This document shows positions 21,473 through 32,695 of a DNA stretch of 64,000 nt, in pieces. Position 1 is the first letter of the stretch, and each line of letters begins with the position of its first letter. Under the pieces are notes generated by a model that was not told the DNA's origin, made no database searches, and saw only the letters and a program-made list of their open reading frames with translations. Both the position numbers and the translations under genes were made by a program. The stretch spans positions 1 to 64,000 of the forward strand of contig MCGO01000042.1 of the NCBI GenBank assembly GCA_002104985.1. Reading direction: 5' to 3'. The DNA is from Rhizoclosmatium globosum. Lineage: Eukaryota > Chytridiomycota > Chytridiomycetes > Chytridiales > Chytriomycetaceae.

Positions 21473-21824
21473 ATGTAGTGTCGTGCTTTGATATGTTTCA
21501 AGTGGATGGGAGATTTGGGTTTTCTTGTTGTGGGGATGGGAGAATTTTCGTTGTTGTGCATTTGAAGGGGGAACCTGTGAATAATGTATGCGATGGATGT
21601 TTGACTGTTTTTGTCAGGGGGAAATCTGCTTCTTGAATTTTGGAATTATCGTTTGACTCGTTTTGGGCTTTGCCTCAATAAACCCCCTTTTACTCAAAAA
21701 ACACATTATTAGTTTCACGAGTTTAACGTATTTCATACAGGAGAAAACACGTTTCTCAATGTTTTGCCGACTTTGACAGCTGCTTGTGTAGACCCAGACT
21801 TCCCCGACATTCATTCCTCCAGAA
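21473..21824. other. Gap between P1 and phosphate transporter copy 5
   Basis: Holds the 3' untranslated region of the P1 gene, with AATAAA-like CAATAAAC at about 21675, and the promoter of the next gene. No coding signal. Confidence 0.4.
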
Positions 21825-23575
21825 ATGGCAAATCAACCTAAAGCCGCAACATTCGCACACTTGGACGACGCGAAACTAGGATGGTTCCACCTCCGAGCCG
21901 TCATCGTCTCCGGCGTCGGATTCTTTGCAGACGCATACGACATATTCGTAATCTCCCAGGCCCTTCCCATGATCTACCAAGTCTACTACGGCCCCACCTA
22001 CATTTCCGGAGAATACCCCGTAAACCTACCTAACATCAACAACACCCTCCCACTCCCAAAAACCCCACAAAACACAAAAGTCGACTTCAACACGCATCAC
22101 CTAAACGGAATCCACGTGGACGCGTGGATGAAAGCGTCCACGAACTGGGGGAACCTCGTGGGACAGGTTGGGTTTGGCGTGTTGGGCGATAAACTGGGGC
22201 GTAAGAAGATGTATGGTGTTGAGCTTATCATTATGATTGTGTGTACACTTGGAAGCACGTTGAGCGCGAGTATGGCGAATGGATGGAGTATTTTGGTTGT
22301 TTTGTCAATGTGGAGGTTCTTTCTTGGGATTGGGATTGGTGGGGATTATCCAATGTCCGCGGTTATTACTTCGGAGTTTGCGAATGTTCGGTACCGTGGA
22401 ATGATGCTTGCGGCTGTGTTTGCTATGCAAGGCATTGGGATTATGATTGGTGGTATCGTTTATGTTGCGACTCTGGCGGCTATGAAGTCCCAGGTTCAGA
22501 ATGATTATACTGCTCTTGATACAGTTTGGCGTATTGCTCTCGGATTTGGAATCATCCCTGCTGTTGGTGCAGTTTATTTCCGTCTCACTATCCCGGAAAC
22601 TCCTCGTTTTACAGTCGATGGTATCTATTTCAATTTGCTTTGCAATTAACTGACTCTTTTACAGTGATTGGAAACGTCGCTCAAGCCGAAAGTGACGTTG
22701 CAAAGGTTCTAGATATGAACGAAAATGCAAATAATGTGACGTCAAACTGGGAGAACGCTGTCACAAATACGGGAGGAACCATCGCGGTGAAGGAAAACTC
22801 GTTCACGGAGTTTATGGATTACTTTGGTCAATGGAAGAACGCCAAGACACTCATCGGATGTGCATATTGTTGGTTTTCTCTCGATGTGGCGTGGTATGGC
22901 CTCTCGCTCAACCAATCCACTGTCTTGAACTTGATCAACTTCAACGGCCCTCAAAAGATTGCTGTGAACGTCACAACTGGGAACGTTACCTCGTCGACGA
23001 AAATCACGCCTCCACTTGATATTTGGAATCTATTTTATCAAGTCGCTGTCGGAAACATCATTATTGCGTTTGCGGGAACTGTCCCGGGATACTGGTTTAC
23101 TGTCGCCTTAATCGAAAGACTGGGGCGTAAGCCAATTCAATACCTTGGTTTCGGTGTCATAACAATCTGTTTGGCCATCCTCGCTGCAGATTGGGACAAT
23201 ATTTCCACGCAACAAACCAACTTCTTGATTGTCTTCACAATCGCTCAGTTCTTTTTCCAGTTTGGTCCGAATACAACAACATTTGTTGTTCCAGGAGAAG
23301 TTTTTCCAACACGCTTTAGATCGACGGGGCATGGATTATCGGCTGCTGCTGGCAAGATTGGAGCCATCATTGGAATTCAGGCCGTTGGGCCGTATTTCAC
23401 AGCTAATGCTCAACCTGTACTCGCAGCATTTTCGGTCATTATGTTTACAGGATTTCTTGCAACTTGGTTGATTCCCGAGACTGCTGGAAAGACATTGGAG
23501 GAATTGTGTGGAGAGGAAGATGGGCCTGCGATTCCAGTTGCGGGAGTTGGATCCGCCGAAGCCTTACTAGCTTGA
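21825..23575 (+). CDS. PHO84: PHO84-like phosphate:proton symporter, copy 5 (diverged, plus strand)
   Basis: Exons 21825-22620 and 22665-23575 encode 568 residues from MANQPKAATFAHLDDAKLGW. Family motifs are intact: FFADAYDIFVISQALPM, GIGIGGDYPMSAVITSEFAN, SLDVAWYGLSLNQS, PGEVFPTRFRSTGHG. The 44-nt intron lies at the same split valine codon (D-V-IGNVAQA) as in the four minus-strand copies, so all derive from one ancestor. It differs through a longer glycan-rich loop (NVTTGNVTSSTK) between helices 7 and 8 and an alanine-rich C-terminus ending AEALLA. The shared TTTTGGGCACGC word is not seen upstream. It lies outside the array, separated by six other genes. Confidence 0.93.
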
Positions 23576-23650
23576 GAATCTTATTTATCACAATTATTAT
23601 TTGTTTCTTTTTGGATAGTTTTGGATTTGTTTGAAAAGAAAGAAAGAAAG

Positions 23651-24623
23651 ATGGACGGAAACTCGTCAGACTCAGACAACGATGTCTTTGCGATAGAGCC
23701 CGAGAAGGAGCCTGAGCAGTGCCGGATTGGTACTTCAGTTGGCTTCTCCTTTGACAATTACCCACGCACGATCAACATTGCCGAAGACAGTTCTGGAGGT
23801 GAGTGGGCGATAGTAGCCTATTAAGCTTGCACCAAGGTTACCCAATCCACATCAATGCTAACATGCACTTTTAGGATGCGGTGGTAAAACATGGGAAGCT
23901 GCAACAGTTCTCTCAGACTATCTCGTGCACAGATACACCCAGAACAAGAGCTTCCTCAAAGGACTTAACATTGTCGAATTGGGTGCCGGGTGCGTGAACC
24001 ATCCGATTTATCAACTAGAAAGCTGATGATTCAATCATTGTTAGGACTGGTGTCGTTGGAATCCTTGCTGGAATGATGCTTGCAGAGACTGTTCAAGAGT
24101 CGGATCCCAAAAAGGGAAAAGTCTACATTACAGATATGCTCTTTCTGGATTTGATGCAGAAGAATGTGGATTTGAATATGGGTGTGGAGGAAAGGGAATG
24201 TGTTAAGGTTGCTGAATTGAAATGGTATGTGCTTGATTTATCCGCACACTAGATCATTAAGAATCTGACAGGGGGAATCCTTCGCCTGCTGAAATATTGT
24301 CGGAACCAGTTCATTTAATCTTGGCGGCAGACTGTGTCTATCTTGAAGCTGCGTTTGATCCATTGCTGGAAACACTGATTGAGCTTTCCACTGTGGGAAC
24401 AACGGAAATCTGGATTGTTTCAAAGAAGCGAAGAAAGGCTGATAAGAGGTTTTTTGACAAGCTCAAGAAAAAGTTTGAGGTCGTTGAGGTTCGTGTCTTG
24501 ATGAGTTTTAGTTACAACTGTCATTCTAAACAAATCATACAGATCAAAGACTACCCTACCTATGAGAAATATAGTCGTGAGAGTATAACAATCTTGTGCG
24601 CGAGGATTAAAGCACCAAAATAA
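23651..24623 (+). CDS. METTL21-family lysine methyltransferase (EFM/VCP-KMT type)
   Basis: Spliced exons encode about 240 residues starting MDGNSSDSDNDVFAIEPEKE. The methyltransferase fold shows GCGGKTWEAATVLSDYL, the SAM-binding motif IVELGAGTGVVGI, the acidic strand YITDMLFL and the motif LILAADCVYLEAAFDPLL, the D-x-V-Y motif of seven-beta-strand protein-lysine methyltransferases. The C-terminal KKRRKADKRFFDKLKKKFEV is typical of the METTL21 group, which includes VCP-KMT and yeast Efm6 (which methylates eEF1A). I cannot decide the substrate. Introns lie after SSGG, after the SAM motif, after ELKW and after KFEVVE. The sequence looks intact. Confidence 0.82.
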
Positions 24624-24653
24624 ATCTAAAAAGTTGACAAACTCTCTTGGAAT

Positions 24654-27600
24654 ATGGCAACAACTGTTCTTTCTCCGTCATCAACAATAGCCTCAACTCC
24701 AAGCCCATCAGCTGGATATCCAAAGCTTTCCACCGAAGATTCCAAAGGTGGTTCATTATCGCAGACAGCAGCTTCACAATATTGACCCGCCACCAGATTT
24801 CATTCCACGTAAACCTTTCACATTCTCGTCAGCGAATCCGCCACCTTCAAACTCGTGGAGACAGTGTATTACATTAACTTCAAAGCGGTGAGGAAATCTG
24901 TCCTCTGCAGGTAGAAAACTGAGACATGTCATTCTCAGCTACAAAGAAAACATCTATGAGACAGCGTCGGTTAAAGTACCCAATCTAGAGAAATATACAA
25001 CATCTGTTCAAACGTTGGGGGTTAGTGCTTTTGATTCGTGAATCATCCACTTATTCTTTGTTGGCGTTCAGGAAACTCCTTATATAGCCGTAGGATGCGC
25101 GTCAGAAGAAAACAACCTATTCATCATAGAGAACTTGGCTCCTCCCGTATTAAATCAATTCGAGCCTGCACCCGAAGGATCGGGACTCAAGGTATCAACC
25201 CTCCCTCCAATTCCAAACCACAACGTTTAAAAACCTCGCCAAAACAAAAGACCCGTTCTGCATTCACAGCTCCCGATGCAATCTTTAAAATGACGTTTTC
25301 GGGAGATAGGCTCCTCACAGCTGGATCCAACTCACGTCTCCAAATGTTCAAGATTGATTTGAATGAGATTGGAACGCGCGGGAAGGGGTTGGAGCATCTG
25401 TTTGAGTGTAAATTAAATAGCGGTAAGCTAGTAAGTATTCTATTTTGTCTATTTTGGAGGAGAGTTGAGACTGATGGGTGTGTAGGATGATGTTAAGGTT
25501 GCTCCGCCTGGAACGAGAGTCGCGTCGGTTCGAGTTCATGATGTGGATTTTATGCCATGTGAAGCAGGAATGCCGTCCCCCAAGTTTGTTGCTGCGGTTG
25601 GCCGTCGACTATTTTTATGGGACATTGAAGCGCAGAAAGTATCTGCTTCAGAGATGGCGAGTATTTGTCATCAAATGGATTACTGCTAATATATCCTAAA
25701 AGGTCTCGTATGATCAAGTCATGTCTGCGTCGTGGAGTCCTCACCTTCCATATGGCTCCTTACTTGCAACTAGTGGTGTAGACCATCACATTTCTGTATT
25801 GGATGCAAGACTTATGGGAAATGACAGCGATAAATCGGTGGTAAATCATTTCTAGTTTCTTATTGTGTCTTCTCATTGGCGTGGGTTATTTAAGGTTTGG
25901 AAAGTCGAACGCGCTCATGGTGGACACAATCACCCCTCAATCACGGCTGTTGAATTCAACCCTTTTGTTCCATACTGGCTTGCGAGTGCTGGTATATACG
26001 TCTTTTGACTGGGGTTTAAGTATTCTTAACAAGTAACAGGCGAAGATTCGATTGTTCGAGTTTGGGACCTGAGATACCTCAAGAACCCAACAGCCAAAAT
26101 CGAAGGCCACTATCAAGGAATCCAATCGGTATAATATTTTTTAATTCTTCTCCATCCTATAACAACCTAATTACAATCCCAGATGACTTGGTCAAACACA
26201 CACGCCGAAATCCTAGTAACAGGCTCCTCAGACTGCAGTTTCCGCGCCTGGTGTCTCGACTCCCAACTTATAACCCCGACAAAATCCTCCCGCACCCTTT
26301 TCATCGGCAGCCCAGCCACAGAATGGACATCCACAACCACATCCCCACAACAACAAGACCAACCCCACCAACCGCCCCTCTGCATCACAGCCAAAATGCT
26401 TCTCGACATCTCACACACATTCACAAGCCCGGTCGTCACAATCGCAGCATCTCCAACACACTTGAACACGTTCTACGCCGTGTCCGCAACAGCTGAAATG
26501 AGTGCAATAACGCTACGCCCGGATTTGTTCCACGCGACATCGCCACACCGGTTTTCCGCGGTCGAGTGTCCCCTTGAATCGCGGATTGAAGCGTGTGTGT
26601 ACGCGCGGGAGTTGGGAAACGCGTGTACGGGTGTTGTGGAGTTGAGTCGGACTGCGATGGTGGAGCGACGGAGTGTTGGGCGGTATGAGAAGAAGATGAT
26701 TGATTTGTGTACGCCGAGGGATGGGATTTCGCCGGGGGAGTGGGCTGTGGCTGGGCAGGGTGGGAAGAGTCTTGTTGGGTCGTTGCGGAAGGTTATTGGA
26801 CCGTGGAGGGAGGAAGGGAAGGAAGGGGGTAAAGAGATGGTGGAACGGTTTCGGATTGATTTGGATACAGTTTCGTACTTTTTGCCGCCTGGGTTTGGGG
26901 ATCGGAAACGGTGGATTGATTTGGTATTGCTCTTCTCATGCTAGCGGTAACTTTACTGACTTACAACACGAACTAGATTCCCCCCAAAACAAAACTTGAC
27001 TTCCAAATGGTTTCCACACGCCACAACATTCTCCTCGACGTTGGGAAAAAGAACTGGGAAGCCGTCTTCTCCGCACAAGAGTAACGAAACCCCCCTACAA
27101 AAGTTCATATTCTAACACCCATTTAGGACAATCACAACATCAATCACAACAGACCCAACCTTCCACACCCCCGACTTCCTCCACCTCCTCACCGAATCCC
27201 TCCTCCCAATCGACTTCCCACGAGCCCTTTCCTTCTCCACAACACTCATGAAAGCCGTTGCGCGACACACGACGTGGTTTGGAGAGGTGGCGGGGATGCT
27301 CGGGTTGCTCCTCTTCCCAACAGTGTTTGAAGGCGCGACGTGGATCACGGAGCCGAGTAACTTGGAGAGGCGGTGGAGTGAAGGGCGGGGAGGGAAGATG
27401 CGTGGGGTTTGGGTGCGAGGGTTTTTGGAGGAGAAGGCGGGAGGTGCTGGTGGAGAGAAGGAGAAGGAGAAGGTGGGGAAGAAGGAGGAAGGTGGTGGGA
27501 AAGCTTCTAAGCGGTACGTGATATTTGATGTGAGGGATGGCGTTAATTTCTGTAATTTTGTAGGAGAGGGGCTGAATTGGTTCAAGAGAATGAGGATCGA

Positions 27601-28974
27601 AAGAAGCAGAGCGCGGTTGAAGCATTAATGGGCGACTCTGATGCAGTGTTATCCATGCTCTCCACCGAAATGTAGGTTCTTTCATTTTTAATGGCAGCTA
27701 TATATTGAACGGAACCCCAACCAGCAAAATCCTCAAAACTCTCGCCAAACAACAATCCAATGAAGAAATCGCCGAAACAATCATTGAAATCGTGACTGGT
27801 CAAGATTCTGATTCTTCAGACACATCCACCAACAACCAAGAAGAATCAAAACTAGGCACGACGTCAATGATACCAGGAATCAAACACGCATACCGTCCGA
27901 CAATCTCTGTCACGACAAACAGGCTGTACCTCGACAGTTTACTCCTCACGAAACGATTTGAAGAGTATTGGATCCTAAGTGCCGAGTTTTGCACGGTACG
28001 TGTGTGTTCTTCCGTTGTTTGGAGGAAGACTGCAAGTAGTCGCACTGAGCGCACGTATGAATTGGGGATGCAAATGGGGTTTCTCAAAATTTAGTCAATT
28101 GTTATCATATATCGATCAGTATGATTAAGTGTGGGTTTATTTGAGGTCACTCCACGAAAGATTATTCTCCAACTCCAGCTCTACAAACTCCTTCCTGTCC
28201 CCCCGCTTTTGCATAACGTCGTCTACTTCACTAACATGTTTTCAAAAAACAGACTTACCAACAATACGAATTCCCAAAGTCCGTGATGCGACACATGGAG
28301 ACGTTGGGAATCCCACGCATCAAATCACATATTGAAGGGTTACACGCCAAGAGCATGGGAGTTGTTGAAGAAGTTGTTGGGATGATGGAAAAGGGAAGTG
28401 TGACGAGTGTGGTTGGACCTGTATTGGTTTCTGGGAGTAAGTGGGTGCGTGAAGGGTTGGTAGTTGTTGTGCGAGGGGCTGTAGTGTTGGCAGGATTGAT
28501 TGAAGCGAAAGGAGTGTTGGAGAAGGAAGGTGTTGAAATTATCGCCCGATGCGTTGGTGGGGTTGGGGCGATGGTTAGGTAAAGTCAATTTCCTTTTTGT
28601 GGGTGTGTTTGTGTTGACACCATGACAATCAGTTTGTTGAGTGGATCCATCTTCAAGATACTGGAACAAATGGAAAAGATGTTTGGAAAGTTGGGCACTG
28701 CGGGAGCATTTGCAAGGTGAGAATGGTTTTTGAATATCAAAAGTTTGTAACAGTTTTTGATTTCAGGGATGTAGCATCTTTAACACTTGAGGAAATACGG
28801 CAAATATGCCGCGGATATTCTAAACCGTCTGAAGCCAAGACGCGAGCGACAGCAGCAATTGTATCAGCCGCGACAGGAGCAAATACTCGAGATAGTGGGA
28901 GTGGAGCTGCGTTGATGGAGGAAGTATTCAGTATCCAAGAGCGTCTGAGCAAGCTATCGAAAGCACCAGTCTAA
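24654..28974 (+). CDS. Large WD40-repeat protein with long helical C-terminus, function unknown
   Basis: The start at 24654 gives MATTVLSPSSTIASTPSPSA. WD-type blades follow: ETPYIAVGCASEENNLFII, FSGDRLLTAGSNSRLQMFKI, KFVAAVGRRLFLWDIEAQK, SYDQVMSASWSPHLPYGSLL, VEFNPFVPYWLASAGEDSIV and SMTWSNTHAEILVTGSSDCS. After the propeller come about 700 residues of mainly helical sequence with Glu/Lys-rich insertions, ending EEVFSIQERLSKLSKAPV. The middle of the propeller resembles blades of EIPR1/TSSC1-type or PEX7-type proteins, but the long tail does not fit either. Introns with clear ends lie at 25191-25254, about 25434-25486 and 25638-25701. Between about 24770 and 24920 the frame shifts two or three times without good splice sites, so the N-terminus is unresolved. 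Confidence 0.65.
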
Positions 28975-29071
28975 TTCATAATGTTACTGTTCATTCAATT
29001 TAATAAACATTATTTTCTCTCTTCTCTTTTTTCTACCTACTACTTTCTCCAGTAAAACCAAAGCAAAACAA

Positions 29072-32069
29072 ATGTCTTTTGCAAAGCCTGAGACAGGACC
29101 GACTTCACGCACCGAACTTGACGTTGATGGAAACCCACTGAGCCTCGGCCTTCAAAGCGAAGGCCTAGGACGGCGGCAGTCGCTCGACTACTCGTCGTCA
29201 AACTCGAACACGAACTCGAACTCGAACTTGAAACGCGGCCGAGACGACTTTGACGGTTCGTTTGTTTCTTTCTTTGTTTGTTTAAAGTTTTAATAAAGTC
29301 GCTAACCCTAACTGGCAACTAACTGGTAACTAACTAACTGGCTGGTAAAACAGACTTCAGAGGCGGGTCGAAGCACTACCGACGAAGCGATGGGCCCCAG
29401 GACTACTACTCGGCCCGCTCCTCTTCGTACTCAAACTCGTATTCATCGTCCTACTCGAATCAACGGTGCGTCTCTCTCTCTTTTTTAAATTAAACTAAAC
29501 TAAACTAAAACCATCCCAAAAACAAACAAACAAACAAAAAGAAACAAACAATCAGACGATCCAGCCCTGCTCGACTACCTCGTTCCCTTCCGCCAATTCG
29601 CCGACTTTGCCCGCCACAAACACCGCTCCTCCTCGTCTCGCTCGTCCTATCCAATCGCCGATTTGTCCGATGATGCCGTGCGTGAGAAGTATGCCCAGTA
29701 CAAGGACGAGTTCCAAACACGCATCCTGTGGAAGTTTTTTAATGAGAGAAAGAGGGATGAATGGTATGTCTCGGTTTCTCTGTGGGGAGTTTACGGACTG
29801 CGTGAGGACTCGAGTGAAGGGAAAGTCACACGGCAAACTATGCGAATAACGTTGAGGAACTAGATAGAGATGGCTTTTAGGGAGAGTGACAAATAATTGA
29901 AAATATGCCTTCCTTGAGTGAGCGAAGCGAACGATCTTTCATGGAGCAATCTTAGAAGTATTACTCTTCTTGAAGTATTGAAGTATTAGAATGTGGTGAG
30001 AATGGAGCAGGGGCAAGTGCAGCTAACAAAGAAAGTCGCGGAGTCGAATATACTGCGGGAGTCATAGAAGAAGAATCAAATCGAAGATGTCAGTTTTTTT
30101 CTCGTTGTCGGTATTTTGTGAGGAACGAGCGGAATGCATGATGTTAGGGAGAGAACATCATATCCAGGAACCACAGCACATCCACACAACCTCCAACCAC
30201 AAAATAACACAACACTTCAGGTTTATCGAGAAATACCACCCAACAGAGTCAACTACTCTTCGGGCTCAAATCAATGCCCGAAAAGTATCAGAATCACTTG
30301 TTCAATGGTCTCAAGAACTGTCTGCCGGGAAATTCGATGGTCTTTCGTTTGATGCGGCTGCAGGGGCTTCTGATGACGGATTTGGAGGCGTTGATTTGAA
30401 GGTTCCAAAGGCTTGGGAACCTCATGCCTTGTTTATCAAGAGTGTGCCTGTGAATATTTTGAGGAAAGAGATTGTTGATGTACGTATATTTATTAAGTGA
30501 ACGCAGCGAAGGTCTTGTATTCTCTGGAATGCTGAATGAGAATGGGCTTGCACTTTCCTTTCGTTCATACACCTCTCATCTCTCATTCTTGCTCCCAACA
30601 ACATCTTCTCATCTACAATCTCATCCACAAACTAAAAACAAAACTAGGCTTGCAATATGGTAGCAGGATTCAAACATGTTGTGCTGAGTGATCCGCGTGT
30701 GGACAAAAACTATGTGCGATTGGGATGGATTGTGTTGGAAGAGGGTACTGATTTGGACGGAGCTTTGAAGGAGCTGCAAGGCAAGCGCATTGTGAGTGTC
30801 AATTCTTTGAACTATTTCCAGTTGCTCAACATCAACAACATGTTTTAGACCGAGTCTTTCTCACTGTCCCTCGCACCTCAAGTCTCCCAACCATACCGCA
30901 CCCGTCTGATTCCTGTTGAATTCAACACTGTTGAACGACTGACGCATGACCTTGAACTCGCTCAACGCGTTGCAAAGTCTCTTGACCTCGAGGCTGGAAT
31001 TGAAAATGGACTTTCAGCAGTTCAATGTCATTGCGAAGCATTGATTCAAGCATGGCCGCCAGTTCCTGCAGCAGCTGCAACCCTGACAGAAGAAGAAGAG
31101 CTAGATGCTGTGCGTGGAGTTGTTATGGACACCGAGCAATCTGACGCTCAAGATGCAACTGCTCAATCTGCATCCACCATCCCTGGTCTTCCTGAAAAAC
31201 CAAAATCTGCTGCTATTGCGGACGTTCCTGATTCACCGCATGTTGCAGCCACCAAAAAAATTCTCAAACTTCGCCTCGACATGACAATCGAATACCTCCG
31301 CCGTGTTCACTGGTACGACTACTATTCCGGCGTTGAAGCCGACGCCCCCGAAGATTTTGTTCGCCGTGGTTGGGTATACTTACGTACAACATCTGGCTCC
31401 GCAACAGCCCCCATCGGTCCCGGCAAACCAACCGAATTCACCCGCCTCAGCGACCGCATCGAAACCCGTGTCCACCTGCGCACCCTCAACCTAACTCCCC
31501 CCGACTCCCTCACCCACCCCTCCTGGGGCGGCGACGTCCTCATCAAACAGGGCGGCCAAGACCCCGTCAAATACGTCGACACACTCCTAAACTCACACGT
31601 CGCAGAAGTCGATGAAGAAAAGTTCCGATGCGGGGAATGCAGCAAACTCTTCCGCGGCCGCGAATTCGTCACAAAACACTTGAAAGCGAAGCACCCTAGC
31701 GTCGGCGAGGCTGCTGAAGTTGAGATTCTGTTTTTTAATGCGTATGTGCGGGATTTCAACCGTGTGCATTATTTGGCGCCTGCTGCTGGGGGTGCTGTTT
31801 TGGGGCAAGGGGGTTCTGGGTTCGGAAGTGGGGGTGGTGGAGATGGTGGAGCTGGGCAGCCGTATGGACAGGGGATGCAGCAAGGGCGGTATGAAAGGAG
31901 AGGCGGTAGTATGGGTGGAGGTGGTGGATATGGCGGAGGCGGGCAGAGACGGCCGCCACCTACGGGAAGAGATGGGAGACCTATGCCTGTTGATCCAAGG
32001 GCGAGAAAAACGTATGATGATTTGGATGGAGCGCCTGTTGGAGATGTGAATGAGTTGAATTATGATTGA
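29072..32069 (+). CDS. SRRT: Serrate/ARS2 RNA-processing factor
   Basis: The N-terminus MSFAKPETGPTSRTELDVDG leads to a Ser/Arg/Tyr-rich region, then DDAVREKYAQYKDEFQTRIL and FFNERKRDEWFIEKYHPTES, the helical domain typical of Serrate/ARS2. An RNA-recognition-like part (ALFIKSVPVNILRKEIVDAC) follows, then the conserved RLDMTIEYLRRVHWYDYYSG, a single C2H2 zinc finger FRCGECSKLFRG...KHLKAKH, a glycine-rich tail and the final MPVDPRARKTYDDLDGAP. Serrate binds the nuclear cap-binding complex and directs transcripts to processing, export or decay. Exon 3 joins at GAATG|GTTTATC across a 456-nt intron (29765-30220) that carries the GAGCGAAGCGAA word; a second such word lies in the next intron. No disruption is seen. 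Confidence 0.92.
29916..29934. repeat. GAGTGAGCGAAGCGAACGA word in Serrate intron 3 (element B)
   Basis: This lies mid-intron in the 456-nt intron of the Serrate gene. It matches element A (5738) and element D (30497) with the consensus GTGARCGMAGCGAA. A direct repeat GAAGTATTGAAGTATT follows 40 bp downstream. Confidence 0.4.
30497..30512. repeat. GTGAACGCAGCGAAGG word in Serrate intron 4 (element D)
   Basis: This copy sits within 20 bp of the donor of the intron that follows NILRKEIVD in the Serrate gene. It agrees with element A at 13 of 14 core positions. Confidence 0.4.
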
Positions 32070-32695
32070 GTGAGGAAAAAAAACTCTGGAGGAAGGAGGG
32101 TGGGATCCGCCTATTCTGTATGAAAGAACACATACTGTTTCTGATTCTTTTTTTTTGATTTTGGGAAAGATATTACATTCCGGTGATTATTTTTTGGACG
32201 TTAGCGTCAACAAGCTCGAGGAAAAAGGCGATTTATTGAATTTTTATCACTATAGGCATATACTTCATTTATAGTGAAATAATATGAAGTGAAGTAGATT
32301 TTTAAACCATGTCAAAACTACGGCCTTGACACTAGTTGAGCAGGGCTATCCTTCATCTCGTATGTATGCATCCATCCTCGCACAGTCAACAGATAGTCTT
32401 TCAATTGTTGCATGCAAATAAGGAGGCAAGGTTGATATGATCCCTCACTGGTTGAATGGAGACTGAGTGTTCTTTGAAGACTCCATTTCAAGTAATACAG
32501 CAAGGGAAACGGGAAGGAGGCGGGGAAAGAGATAGGAAAAGAGTATGTAATCCAGACAAGTTGAAATTGGTGCTTCAAGTTGTCCTTATTCAGAAACACT
32601 TGTTGGGATAGTTTTCCACCAGAAAAGCTTCTTTTCGTTCCATTCCCAAACTTCAAACAACTATCCAGCTTAGCTCATTCCAAACGTAGACAAAA
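32070..32695. other. Gap between Serrate and the IML2/TTC39-like gene
   Basis: No convincing coding sequence. It holds AT-rich 3' sequence of the Serrate gene with a TTTTTTTT tract at about 32150 and the promoter of the following gene. An antisense frame at 32318-32656 has no recognisable domain. Confidence 0.35.
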
